A stretch of DNA of 64,000 nt from Epiperipatus broadwayi (Eukaryota; Onychophora; Udeonychophora; Euonychophora; Peripatidae): contig JAQFVV010000055.1 of assembly GCA_028023455.1 (NCBI GenBank), positions 4,122,030-4,186,029 of the forward strand, written 5' to 3'. Shown one piece after another: positions 22,311 to 34,435 of this stretch (position 1 is the stretch's first letter; each line of letters begins with the position of its first letter). A program made the translations under genes and the position numbers. Under the pieces are notes generated by a model, which saw nothing but the letters and a program-made list of their open reading frames with translations, was not told the origin of the DNA and searched no databases.

Positions 22311-23533
22311 AGTTTGACAAATACGAAGTTTATTTTATAATTTTATGTTTGTTTTCTGGTTTGTGGATTTTGAGTCTAGCTTGACCAGAAATTATTAATC
22401 ACCTCGTGATCTTCTCTAAGATTATAGTTTCATGCGAGCTTAGCTAATAAAGAAATCATCTTTGCTTTATCATGATAATTGGACTAGTTAGATTAGTGGA
22501 AAAGGTAATTGGGATTATGGCACTTAGAAATGTATAGGCCTGATTGTCCAATGATCAGAGGAGAAGGTTACAATATATACATTACACAAAATGCAAATTA
22601 TACATTTTTTATCTTAAATAAATTGTCATATTTTTTTCTCTTGACATGAACTGTTCTTAAATACAGAAATACTATAATAATTAATTATTTAATTTACAAT
22701 TTTATAAGTTAGAATGGCATTAGTATTACAATAGATTGTAATTTTATTATATACTATGTTACATTCCGTTTGTGACCATTTACATATGAGAGTAAGTATA
22801 GGTAAACAAATCAAATGGAATCATGGGTCAAACTTTGTTCTCTCTCTTTCTGATGTAACATTTTCATATGAAAAAAAATTCAATAATATAAAAGAAATCT
22901 GATATATATATAAACAAAATACAAGTAAAAAACAAAAATGAGATTAGAGAATATAAATTAATATAAGTAGTTAAATAATTATTCTATTTTAGGATTTTAA
23001 AGGGAAGTGTGCACATGTATCTTTATATAATTATTACTGATTTTTCTAAACATTTTGCAGTTCTTCACTTTTTTTTTTTTTAAACTACTTATTTATGAGT
23101 GTTGTGTAATAAATATTTCCATTTTGGGGTTTTTTTCCATATTGATTTTCAACAATCAAGCTATTGTTTGCTTTTGCACTGTTGTCAACTGTATGGAAAG
23201 GCATTTGTTATTGGGTCCAGAGTTTCAAGTAGCAATCTGTTCTCTTTGACTTGAATCATCTGATCTCTGAAGTATATGTACGGGGCATAAACACAAAATT
23301 CAAATAGTGTTAGTTTAGTCATTCTGGAAAAAAAATTCATGTTGCTTCCATGTAGAGTCATCATGGTTTCAGAAATTAAACATGATTTTTTTTAGCATAT
23401 TTTTATAAAGCTTTTTTTGGTCTTCACAGACTCTGGTATTATTTCATAACTGCTGTAGGGTTATTTATCCCTTTATTATGTTGGGTCACAACTTACTATC
23501 ACATTGCCATCCAAATAAATTTATCTACTCATA
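22311..23533. other. No gene recognised
   Basis: AT-rich sequence. The short open frame at 23055-23249 is T-rich and unrecognised. Confidence 0.5.
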
Positions 23534-23842
23534 TATCTTTTATATGTCTATTTCTCCAATTAACCACTGTGGTTAAGTACTTTCCATCACTTGGTGTATC
23601 TTTTATATGTCTGTTTTTCCAATTAATCACTCTGGTTAAATACTTTCCATCATTTGGTGTACCTGTTCCATTATGCAAACAACCCCCACCCTTAATATTC
23701 TCAAATCTTTTTTTTTAATTCAGCTATGACTGTTTATATTATTACTTTCCATCACTTGGTGAACCTGTTCCTTTATGCAAACAACCCCCACCCTTAATAT
23801 CTCAAATCTTTGTTTTTCAATTCAGCTATGACTGTTTATATT
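23534..23842. repeat. Overlapping tandem duplications
   Basis: A 63-bp unit beginning TATCTTTTATATGTCT is repeated at 23534-23596 and 23597-23659. A unit of about 101 bp beginning TTACTTTCCATCA and containing CAAACAACCCCCACCCTTAA follows twice (about 23640-23740 and 23741-23842). The units overlap, suggesting stepwise slippage or unequal exchange. Confidence 0.88.
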
Positions 23843-24126
23843 ACTAATTAGCCACAATCAATTTTTAAAAACACAAATTTATATAAAACAGAAAATTATA
23901 GAATAAAAGCATCTATAATGCTAACTATTTGATCATTATTACTTTATAATATATTGCATGCTATTTTTTTTTACATTCTTGTTGTTTAAGTGATTGTTGG
24001 ATCTTTGTTATTTTTATATTTTGGTTAATTTCATATTTTGTTACTGTTAGTCTTTGATTCAATAATAAACACATATGTATACTAAAAAAAATGTTTTCAG
24101 TATAATATGTTAACTTTTATTGGCAA

Positions 24127-24216
24127 GCATGGTTTCAACTAACTGGTAGTCATAAACATAGCAACAATTGTTCTAGAGTTGTTGTGATTATGATTACCAG
24201 TTAGTTGAAAGCAAGC
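24127..24216. repeat. Small palindrome
   Basis: Arms of about 40 bp sharing TTTCAACTAACTGGTA and its complement (24127-24168 and 24178-24216) with a spacer of about 9 bp. This fits a foldback MITE or local inverted duplication. Confidence 0.8.
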
Positions 24217-24569
24217 ATACATAAAGTATGTATTTATTATTGAATCACATTGCTTTAAGAAAAGGTTGAACGTCAGTCCTTAAATTTTGATTCTGATTTG
24301 CAAGTTCCTGGTTTCTTGAAGTAAAATAGTAATATTATTTCTGAATTATAAACATCTTTCTTCCCCTTTCATATCTCTCATTCATTTATGCTATTTCTTA
24401 CATATTCAGCTGTGACTACAATGTTATGATATAGAAAAAAATATTTTCTTTAAACCAGAGCACCAAAAAGAAATAATATGAACAGAACCCAAAAATCATG
24501 GAACATATCTGAAAGAGATTTATGGATAGAGAAATTTGTTTCATCTTAACTATTGAATCAATGATCAAG

Positions 24570-25145
24570 AAGTGATAAAAATCCATTCAAATGAAATGAG
24601 CAGAAATGGTAGTAGTCCTAAATGAAGAGAAAGGATCAATAAATGAGCTTAAATATAGAAAAATGCAACATATGAAGGCATTTGGCAGGTCAATATATGT
24701 AAAGATGTTTTGAGAAATGGTTAAATAGGCTATATTTATAAAAAATTGCAGCCAGATTTTAAAAATGTGACTGGTTTCATTAAGAAAAGAAAGTGATGGG
24801 ACTAAGGAAATTAGAAAAGAATAATTTGTGAAAGAATAAAAATGTTCTACATTCTAGTTCCAATATATTGAACTGTGGGGAAGCTTACTGAGATATTCCA
24901 AAAAAAAGATTCCCTGAAGATATTTTGGAAATATTAAACATGCTTGGATATGGTATGTTGAGAGTTTAACAGGGATTAATGTATAACCAGCTAGGAAGAT
25001 AAGATATTTATCTGATCGTTGGCTTGAAAAATAGATTGGTTCTTAAGGAATAGGTATATCAAATTACATCAACACCTTATCAAGTAATCCTGATAATAAA
25101 CCTGTTCAGTGAAATAGAAATGGATAAAATCTTAGAGAGGAGAAA
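24570..25145 (+). mobile_element. LINE reverse-transcriptase fragment, L2-like
   Basis: Broken translation gives LNEEKGSINELKYRKM near 24628, then FPEDILEILNMLGYG near 24912-24955, LMYNQLGR, GLKNRLVLKE, and finally YQVILIINLFSEIEMDKILE near 25077-25136. The spacing matches the RT palm region of L2-like LINEs (…ILKKIG, …QKA…V…G…RQGC.LSP..FN.Y…). Stops and frameshifts make it dead. Confidence 0.6.
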
Positions 25146-25419
25146 TTAAAAAATAGTATTTTTTTAAAAAATAGAAATATTGATATTCAATAATTATATT
25201 GAATAGAAAAACACACCCCTATGTAAGTTTTTTAATACCGAATGATTAAATCCAGCAGATATCAGACTCTTAAAAACTATACCTTCGGACTGAAAAATAA
25301 TAAAATTATATAAACATTTGAATAAGGTAATCATTAAACTCTCATTAAAAGCTATAATTAGCTTTAATTGAACTTATGAAGTAACATTTAAACTTATAAA
25401 AGAATATTCACAATGTATA

Positions 25420-25919
25420 CCAGTGCAAAAGTGATTGTTGACTGGTTTTTCAAACTGCCTGTAAAGCCATTTCTGAATGAACACTTGTTTAAGTAGTGAC
25501 ATAATTCAGCTATTCACAACAAAAATTTTAAGACACTAGCATGACTGTATCATGAGTTACAACATGAAATATGATTGTTTCATATTTTAACCCATGATAA
25601 AACGATGCACAAACATTGTTTTAAATTGAGCATAACTGCTACTGAAATGTTTGAAACAATTCAAACTCTTTGTGACAGTGAACTCAGTGAGACACAACAA
25701 TGTTTTCAAGTGGTTTTCAAGATTTCATGATGATAGCACCTTGAAGACTACCAATGAAGGTATGAAATACACAATGTAACCCATAATCAAGTCTTGCTCA
25801 TGGCTTAAAAATTTTTGTGGCAAATATCAGAACTATCATTACATAACACATATATTGATTTATAGACAGCATTGCAGGTAGCATGGAGAATCGATCACCT
25901 TTTTACTGGGACATACTGG
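25420..25919 (+). mobile_element. Internally deleted mariner-like element
   Basis: The ends are inverted: CCAGTGCAAAAGTGATTG at the left, and AATCGATCACCTTTTTACTG followed by ACATACTGG at the right. TA dinucleotides sit at both flanks. At about 25614-25757 the translation resembles the N-terminal helix-turn-helix of mariner transposases: FKLSITATEMFETIQTLCDS, then, after a +1 shift, KWFSRFHDDSTLKTTNEG. The catalytic part is missing. In live relatives this region binds the terminal repeats. A second element at 29676 shares its left 95 bp or so. Confidence 0.75.
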
Positions 25920-26302
25920 GTATATAAATTTGTCTAATCATCTTAACTCGGGTATTCTTAGGGTTGGCCTTGTTCAGAGCTTTATATATATGACTAATAT
26001 AAAACGCGGTAGATTTCCAGAACAATAGAGAAGGTTGTAGGTAAAGAAACAGGAATAATGACTTTATGAGAAGCATGTGATCTAGCAGGTAGTTATATAT
26101 TTTAGTATATTATACAATGAAATTAGTTTTATTAATGCTTCACAGAATGTAAGATTAGATATAAGAAAAAGTATATATTCTCAAAGAAAAAGAAAGATAT
26201 AAGGATGAATGGAAAAACTGAAGATGTTGGGCTTCCAGTTACAATAGAGATCTGTATTATAAATCAGCATTGTAGCAGCATGGAAGACTGCTTCATAATA
26301 AT

Positions 26303-26395
26303 GTTAAGATTGATAAAGAATTATGAATGAATTATTTGGGTTTCTGAAGTGTTAAGATTGATAAAGAATTATGAATGAATTATTTGGGTTTCTGA
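26303..26395. repeat. 48-bp tandem duplication
   Basis: A segment beginning GTTAAGATTGATAAAGAATT occurs at 26303-26347 and again, identical, at 26351-26395, separated by AGT. The identity implies a recent event. Confidence 0.9.
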
Positions 26396-26464
26396 CTCAT
26401 ATTTATCCAAATGTCATAGGAAAAATTGTATATTTTCTTTCTCATTAAAGCAAGGATAATGATT

Positions 26465-27280
26465 ACTGTATTTACTGACATATAAGACGCAGTGGCATAT
26501 AAGACCCCGCTCTTTTATACACATTTTTAAGAAAAATACTTTTCTATAGCATTTTATGAATTTCCATAATGATTTACTGTATTAATTTTATAGTTATTTA
26601 TATCTACAAAAAAATATAACTAGGCAGCACTTTAGTTAGATTCATTTTAATCTATCTCCATTCTCAAAGCCCAGAAATTCATCTCCAGAGCTAAATGGAA
26701 AATCACTTGAGGCCTCTTTTCCAGAAACCGAATCCTTGTATAACAAATCAGCCTCTGTGCCATCAAGCGAGTTACTAACTCCTCCTTTCTTAAATGATTG
26801 CAATTGTCTCGTATTTCACCATATAGCATAGTCTGCATTGTTTTTGAGCCATGTTTTGCCCAGAAATTTTGACATAAAATATTATAGAACACCGACAATG
26901 TTCTGGACAAATCTACCAAGTGTAAAATCTAAATGTTACAGTGCATTGTTGAAGAGTAATCACGCATATGCATATTGAATGAACCGTAACCTTCAGATGT
27001 TGCTGGATCTGAACTTCATTTTATTGTAATGTTCCTCCTTTCAGTAATGAAGCATAAAATATATTACAGAACAGAAAAAAATTATGGAAATGATTTATTC
27101 AAACCACTGTTTCACAAAAGGACAAAATGCAATAGAATACTTATGTATATTAATATAAACCAGAAGTTTTAGACTGACAGAAATTTCAATTCATAATTTT
27201 GATTACTGACCCATAAGATCCACTCCCTATTTTAGGCGTATTTTGAGGGGTAGGGTGTCCTATATGCCAGCAAATATAGT
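26465..27280. mobile_element. TIR DNA element of 0.8 kb
   Basis: The left end is ACTGTATTTACTGACATATA followed by AGACG. The right end, reverse-complemented, is ACTATATTTGCTGGCATATA followed by GGACACCC. This terminal type (TATTTRCTGRCATATAAGACG) is common in animal non-autonomous DNA transposons, but I cannot fix the superfamily, and no clear target duplication is visible. A 90-codon minus-strand frame at 26647-26919 lies inside; it is unrecognised and could be a transposase remnant. Confidence 0.65.
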
Positions 27281-28204
27281 ATATTCAATGCAAACTTTTC
27301 ATACTGTAGATACCCAATTCAATTCCTTTTAAAAAATTGTAATTATTTTATGCCAAATGTAGATCCCTTATTTGGGTAGTTATATCCCTTCCTATTATAG
27401 TTACGGAGGTTTATAAAATTGTTTGATATTTATCCAACTCGAGAGAAAAATATAAATCAAGTTGTCCACACTGGCACGGAGATTCAGGTGTTTGGTACCT
27501 CTAACTCACATGAAGAGTGAGAATTGTTCGTGAAATGCATGCATTGTGAGAAAGTCTGGTCTAACTTTCTCTGCTGGTGGATATTGTGATACGATAACGA
27601 GTTAAAGTGTGAGATGCCCTTACAAAATTCAAAAAAACATGAAAATATATATATATTTATGTTGCATATTGTTTTATTTTCTAAAGTCCTGTCACAGAAT
27701 GTATTCATGTTATTGTAAAGAGAGAATATTCACGGAAATATGTTTTACTTTATTTTTTTGTTTTATTAACACTTTTTTTTACATTTTATTTTATTTGGTT
27801 TATATACATGTTACAAAAATAAAAGTAGGCATGTTTCTTATCACATTCTGTTCTAAGTTTGAATACTATTAGTTAGAACATTGTCTTAACATGGTTTCAC
27901 TTATAGACTTCATTTCAACTTGTAAACAACTCTAGATGAGAAATATGATCTTGGTTATAAGCTTTGAAAATTAGTATTCAATCTATAGGCTGTTATTAAT
28001 AGGGAAAAAGTAACTTCTATCATGTTTATATATAACTTTGTGCAAAATATTATTACTGAGTGAGCAATATTCATGATGCTTGAAGAATGGAGTAGCAGTG
28101 AAATTATTGAACTATGGGCTGAGGTCAGTTTTTAGCCAAAACTCCCTACCATAATATTTGTTTATTAAGTTGTATGTTTGTTAACATTATAATAGTATCC
28201 TATT
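27281..28204. other. No gene recognised
   Basis: AT-rich sequence. Two open frames overlap on opposite strands at 27484-27872 and neither has a recognisable domain. Confidence 0.5.
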
Positions 28205-28600
28205 ATTTACATTATCATCATCATTCACCCCATCAATTTGACTATAGGCAACAGTGTGGATGAATTCCTACCAGAACTGTTCTCTTCACTGTCTTTCTGT
28301 ATGCCTTCAAAATTATCAATCACATCAACTATGTAATGTTATTCAAGCATGACTATTGTGGTTGTCTTTTTCCTCTTGGTCCATTCACCACATCAAACAT
28401 GATATCCTTTTCAAATGTGCTAAGTTACCTTGCCACATGTAGAAAATATTGTAATTTTTGTTTTTTTACCACCTCCAAGAGTTGTCTTTTTATAGCTGCC
28501 TTCTCCACAGCTTATTTCTTAGTTTGTTACTTATATACATTAATGCCACCAAAGCAACTTTTAATTTTTTAGCTTGCTGCAATGTAAATGCGATCAATTT
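28205..28600 (-). mobile_element. LINE 3'-end fragment, L2-like
   Basis: The minus strand gives pieces resembling the C-terminal tail of L2-like LINEs: KRISCLMW then MDQEEKDNHNSHA, and near the end a WREFIHTVAYSQIDG-like stretch with a frameshift, followed by a short TGATGATGAT run at the element 3' end (about 28214). Confidence 0.55.
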
Positions 28601-29043
28601 TGTTTTAATGCCATGTAAGCTTGAATAATTAACAGATGGTAGTGCATTTTAATCTTAATTAGTTTCTGACTTTTAGACATTCTAATTTTGGTTTTTTTTT
28701 TTTTGGTCAGTTTGTCCAGATAAAATCTTGTAACTCATATTCATTTCCCAGTTTTCAATCCACTTGAAACTTTGCATACATATGTATTCCCAGTGTCCAT
28801 ACATTTTTAGACTTTGCAAATAATTTTACGAAAATTTTAAATATTTAATTTAAATGGGTGTCACTACTTTAATGGGTATTAAATTATATCTAAACTTTCT
28901 TCTTTCTTAATTTCTGGAATTGTATAAAACTAAAAAGTAGAAAATATAAAATATTTTTATTTTTATTTTAAAGAAATGCTATTATTCACATAATTGCAGT
29001 AAATAAGTTTTCTTCGGCTTTCACGGTATTCTTGGAACTAAGT

Positions 29044-29243
29044 GACCGAAAATAAAAGTGTGGGATAAAGAATCATTTAAATAAACTTGGAACTAATATC
29101 CACTTTTTTATATCAGTGCCAATCTATTCATCAAATTAAAAAATGACTTTCTGACTAATGGATTGACATTGGTACAAGAAAGTGAGCATTGACATATGAA
29201 TTTATTTAAATGCTTCTTTGTTCGATACTTTTATTTTTGGTCA
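29044..29243. repeat. Foldback, 200 bp
   Basis: GACCGAAAATAAAAGTGTGG to ATCATTTAAATAAA (about 29044-29085) is mirrored by TTTATTTAAATGCTTC to TACTTTTATTTTTGGTC (about 29200-29242). The arms are about 42 bp. Confidence 0.75.
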
Positions 29244-29675
29244 GATAATATTCTTACTGTGGTTTAACTTTTTAATACATTTATATGAATAAAAATCTTT
29301 CGTTAAACAAAAAAAAAGTTATGACTTTTATTTATTATTGTCTTAAAGTTTGAACTTCAAAAAAATGCTAAGGTTCTGAAATCGAGAAAACCAGCTTATA
29401 TACTTATACTGTATAAGTCTGACTCTGGGTCACCAATTAGATATTTTAGTTATCTCAGTTCTTTCATGACTAGGGACCTTTTCTTTCTGTTTGTGAATGT
29501 TAATACCAACATAATCTCATTTGATTCTTTAGCTTTTACCACAATAGGAAATAAACAAATGCACCTATAAAAGAAAGCTGATCTTGTTTATTATACATAT
29601 TTATGGGTATATGGGTGTGCAATACATTTGTGAATAAAATGAAAATTGCTAAGTATCTTAAGATCAGGGTATATA

Positions 29676-30120
29676 CACAGTGTTTCCAAGCTGCCTGCAG
29701 TGCCATCTCTGATTTAATACGTGTTACATAGCAACATAGTTTAGCTGTTTACCACAAAAAGTTTATGGCACTAGCATGTCTCATGAGTTACGTCAAGATC
29801 TCTTCAATACCTTCCCTATCTACATCAAATCTTATAAACCACTCATGGCATCATATATGGTTGGGTTTTATTTCAAACATTTTGGTAGCAGTTTTGCCCT
29901 TAAAACAAAATGTAATGTTAGTGTGTTGTTCCATTGTGGTTAAAGATGAGATGCAATGTGCTATATTTAATGCCGTAACTTGTGATCCAAGCATACAATA
30001 CCATTTAAAAATTATTTAGGGGAATCGCCAAGCTATGCCGCTACATAGTATGTGTTGATTTACAGATGGTGTTTTAAACAGCTTGGAGAAACAATCATTT
30101 TTTCACTCACACACACTGTG
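29676..30120. mobile_element. MITE sharing its left part with the mariner relic
   Basis: It begins CACAGTGTTTCCAAGCTG and ends with AACAGCTTGGAGAAAC further in and CACACACTGTG at the tip. About 95 bp at the left (…CTGCCTG…GCCATCTCTGA…GCACTAGCATG) align with 25440-25535. The interior is different and has no recognisable transposase. Confidence 0.6.
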
Positions 30121-30666
30121 TTTAGAAACAGGCGATTCATAGGTTTACTTGGAAAATATTAAAATTGAAAATGAGCATATAGTGGCAATTAAATATTTTC
30201 AATTATAAATTTAGAAGAATAATTAAGTCAGTTTCGTAAGCATTCTTTAATTTGGGAAGTAGGAGGAAGGATTGGTAAATTCTTTTGTATTAGAATAACT
30301 CGAATATTTGTTTTGAGCATTCATTGAGGATTAACCTCAATTAAAAACAATGTCAGTGATATTGGTAAAGATGATTTATCAGTTGTCATTGACAGCAACT
30401 TAAAAAGTATGACCATTCTGTCTCCAGAAGGAAAACAAAAAGTAAAGTTAGAAAACGGGGGGGGGGGAGTTGCTATGACACAAAACTCTTGTTGTAGCTC
30501 GCACAGATAAATGATCAATCACATGAAATATGACGAACGGACCCTATGTTAACGTAAGTGATTTAAGTCAGTAAGATTAAAAAAAAATGGAGAGAGTTGT
30601 AAAAATATTAATTATGATGAATTTAATTATAAATGTCACTATTAAACCAAATATATCAAATGACTC
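30121..30666. other. No gene recognised
   Basis: AT-rich sequence with a G11 tract at 30457-30467. Confidence 0.5.
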
Positions 30667-30738
30667 AGTTTACCCAATGTTTTTCAGCAACGAAGTCCAC
30701 TTAGTTTACCCAATGTTTTTCAGCAACGAAGTCCACTT
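30667..30738. repeat. Perfect 36-bp tandem duplication
   Basis: AGTTTACCCAATGTTTTTCA and the 16 bases after it occur twice, head to tail, with no difference (30667-30702 and 30703-30738). Confidence 0.95.
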
Positions 30739-31884
30739 GTACTACTCCAGTTTGGCTGTCTATTGATTACTTATGCTTGCAATAGGTGGCAATACTGGAA
30801 TTGTATAAATAGACCTTTTCATGAAATGATAATACTATTAGAGAGAGAACGAACAGTGTTGTTTTGTTTTTAATGTTAGTGATAATAATCAATTATCTTA
30901 AATTAAAAAATATGTCTACTTGTTACATGTTAAAGGGTGCACATACATCTACAAGCATTAAATGATTATGTATCTTGCGAGATTTAATTGCAGTAGAGGA
31001 TTTACGTGATAATTAATATTATCACTATGAGCGGTTCCTAAACAAGTATACTACTGTCTTAATTCAAAATCAGTCTGTTGAATCTTTGTAGTTACTTGGA
31101 ATTAGTTTGTCTTGTGAATGATGAATATTTGTTTCACTGTATATAAAATGTTAATAAAACATTACCAAAATGAATGGGAAAAAAAGTAAATAAAAGAATG
31201 TTAAGTTACTGAAGTAGATTATTACTAGTGAAAGCTTTACAGTCCTTTATTAAAAGTTTATAACTGTTTGAATGAAATATACGAAAGTTATATCATAGAA
31301 AAGGAATGGGCAAATAGAAAGAATGAAATTAATAAATCAGTAATTCTGTAAGCATCCCTATTTATTTTCTTTATAAATTTTGTTTTCATTTATAAATATT
31401 TTTATATTCATATATACAATATAATATTCTACATCCCTATTAATATTTCAATCATCTTCTATGCTCATTTTCAAAGTTTATTCCTTTTTAAAGTCTTTAA
31501 GGAACCAAGCAGAGCAAATTATTAATGGCTATTCTATATGTTCTCATCATATCAGCTGTTTTTACCAAATAGTTATTCATACTGTAAATAAACGTGGGTG
31601 GGCTGCTAGCCAACATGGTGAATTTATTGGTTTATTATCTCTGAGTTTAAGACCTAGAAATATTATATTTTTTCTTAGTTATCTAATAGTTATTATGTGG
31701 AATAGTTGAGTTTTCTTGATGGCAAGATAAATGTTTGTGTAAATGATCTTTTCTAGATATTTATAATGATAGACAAAACTAAATTGTGTCTCTTATTCCC
31801 ATAATGGTATAATGTCTATCTGCCAGGTCAATGATTATTGGTCAAAGTCAGAAGTTGCTAAGACTCCCTGTTTATGGATCTAGA
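30739..31884. other. No gene recognised
   Basis: AT-rich sequence. An 82-codon plus-strand open frame at 31461-31709 is hydrophobic near its end and unrecognised. Confidence 0.45.
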
Positions 31885-34435
31885 CTCTCAATCGATGATA
31901 AACCTTTTATTTGGGTTACTGCAGATAATTGTCACCTGAAAGAAGATTATGTCTTTGAAGAACTGTGTAATGTTAATTGAGCTATTATTGAATTTTATGA
32001 AGTTAGAAGAAATAGAGAGATAATTGATTTGAAAAGTGGGTGTGAACTTTACTATAAATGACAAGTATTGGAAGCACAAATGAGATTTATTATAAATAAA
32101 AAACGGAAAAACAATATTGTAAAGATTGATGGCATACTGGATAATAGAGTGTCAAGATTACTTATTTAACTTAACAGAAGATATCAAATATATCCCAATA
32201 AGTTTGCATTGTGATGAAGTAACGGATTTTTATATGAAAGTACAAAATACTTTCAATAACACCAAACATTTTTAAATTGTCGTGAGAGATCTTATTACTA
32301 GAATGAAAAAAATGAAAATGTTAAGAGTAATTTGGTTATGATATCAAAAATGAAAGATGCAGATTTGTAGGATTTGCAGAAAAAGAAAAATTATATACTA
32401 TGAATTTTTTCCATGAGAAAAATGCTGAACGGAAGTGGACACGGAAACATCCAAATGTAAGTACAGCAGAATTGGAGTATATTTTGACTAACAAGATTGT
32501 ATTGTTTTTAGATTCAACCTAGGATGTGATCATCAGTTGGTGAGATGTAAGATCATGTTAATGCAAAACTAGACATAAAAACTGTTAGAAAAGACAAAAT
32601 TAACATTTGCTATTCCTAATCTTCAGAAACACTCCATTGAATCAGAACTTGCTAATCATTTTAAAAATATTGATAAACTTTGTATATGGTTCAAATTTAA
32701 CTAAAAGCCTTAAGGATATAACAGATACTCTACTGCGAATAGCAACAAAAATAGCTGATGTAAAAAAAAAAACATTTCACCAGTAAATTTTCAGTTGAGA
32801 CAAGTAAATATGTGAATTTTAAAGAAAAGAATACAAAAATAATTTAAAAATCCGTTAAAAAAATTGAATATCTGGAATTTGGAAAAGTGATACAAAAAAA
32901 AAAGTTAATAATGATGTAAGAAATAGAGCTACAAATTAGCAAGCAAAGCCATAGAAGAGAATAAAAATTTCAAAAATATAAAACAATATCTTAGTATTAG
33001 AAGAAAAATTATTTCAGCAGTAAAAAGAAAAGATTGAAGTATTACTAATACGCCATCATGAAATGTGTGGAAGACTTCTACAAGGAATTATGTAGTAATA
33101 AAGAATATTACATTTAGTATATCTTCTGAATTTCCAAGCATTTTAAATGAAGAGGTGAAACATGCAATTAGATATATGAAGAGAAAACTCAGAGAAATAA
33201 TGGAATTATTATTAATATCTTTGAAAAAAAGCGAGTGAAGAAGTAAAAAAAAATATTAGCAAATATCTAAATGATAAAGATGATTGGAAGAAAGTAGTAA
33301 TATTGATATTTAGGAAAAGTCATAAAGAATATAATATAAATGACAGATCTGTCAGTTGTATAAATTATTCTCATGATAATTACAACTTGTCTTTAGCGCA
33401 AACTTTAAATTTTAATAAACCAAAAGAACAAACTGGATTTAGTACAAAGGATCATATCAAAGTATTAAGATAAGTTATAGAAAAAAAAAACAAATATGAG
33501 GATGTCTTTATGGTTTGAATTTGCAGATTATGAAAAGGCATTTCATTCTATATGCATTTCTACAGTGTTTAAAGCATTGGATCATCAAGGTATAGACCAG
33601 GATATTGTTATATTCTGAAGAATGCAACAGTAATGATTAAATTACATGGTGATGCTAAGAAGATTAATATTGAAAAAGGTGTAAAACAATATGGTTCCAT
33701 ATCTTCAAAACTTTTATTGATGTTTTACAAGAAGTATTTTGTGGATTAAAACAGGAAACTACAGAAGTAAAAGAAAACAGGGATTATTTAAATCATTTAG
33801 ATTTTGCTGATGGTATGTTTGTTTTTGCAAATAATGTTTCCAGAGTTCTAGAAAATGAAAGTAAGAAAATAAGATTAAAGATAACTGCTAAAAAGTCTAA
33901 AACAATGCTCAGTAGATTTTATCAGAAAAAGAAAATACTTAACTATAAATACCTTGGTCAGATTGAAATAAAATGAATAAAATTAATCGTGGAATTGAGC
34001 TTGGGTGGAGAGCTTTTAGTAGAAATATCTTAATGTTAAAAAAAGAAATTTGCTTAGGAGTTTGACGGAAATGTTTTTAATTGATATGTTTTAATAGTTG
34101 TTATTTGTGGAAAGAGCAATACAGACTTCAGATCACCAAATGAAGTATGGAGAGATGTATATTGAGAGTAACAAGAAGGAATCCAAAGTGTAACATTTGG
34201 ATAAGAGAACCGATACGTATCATTGACCTCGTTAAAAGAATAAAGAGTCTGAAATGAGGCTGGGTAGATGTATTGCTAGAAGAGAGGGTAACAAATGGAC
34301 AATTGAAGTTTCAAAGTGAATTCCAAAAGATTGCAAAAGACGTTGATGTGAAACCATTTGTGAGAGGATGAAATAAGAAAATTTGTATGATTTAGAGCAT
34401 CCAGCAGATCAATAATATTTGAGAAATGATTTATA
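31885..34435 (+). mobile_element. Decayed near full-length RTE LINE
   Basis: Broken translation follows the RTE copy of 0.3-3.3 kb from the start of the endonuclease: TADNCHLK near 31920, EVRRNREIIDLKSG near 31999, IINKKRKNNIVKIDGILDNR near 32090 and GCDHQLVRC near 32525. It continues through the RT: NGIIINIFEK, NKPKEQTGFSTKDHIKV near 33416, FEFADYEKAFHSI near 33518, LDFADGMFVFANN near 33799 (catalytic ADD changed to ADG) and NYKYLGQI near 33943. The C-terminus is near 34400. Numerous stops and frameshifts are present. The 3' (ATG)n tail is not obvious. Confidence 0.88.

Noticed and set aside
23534-23842. CRISPR array
   Set aside because: Only two copies of each long unit with no spacers; the context is eukaryotic TE-rich DNA.
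26647-26919. Confident transposase call inside the TIR element
   Set aside because: The 90-residue translation has no DDE or zinc-finger signature I can point to; left as a possibility only.
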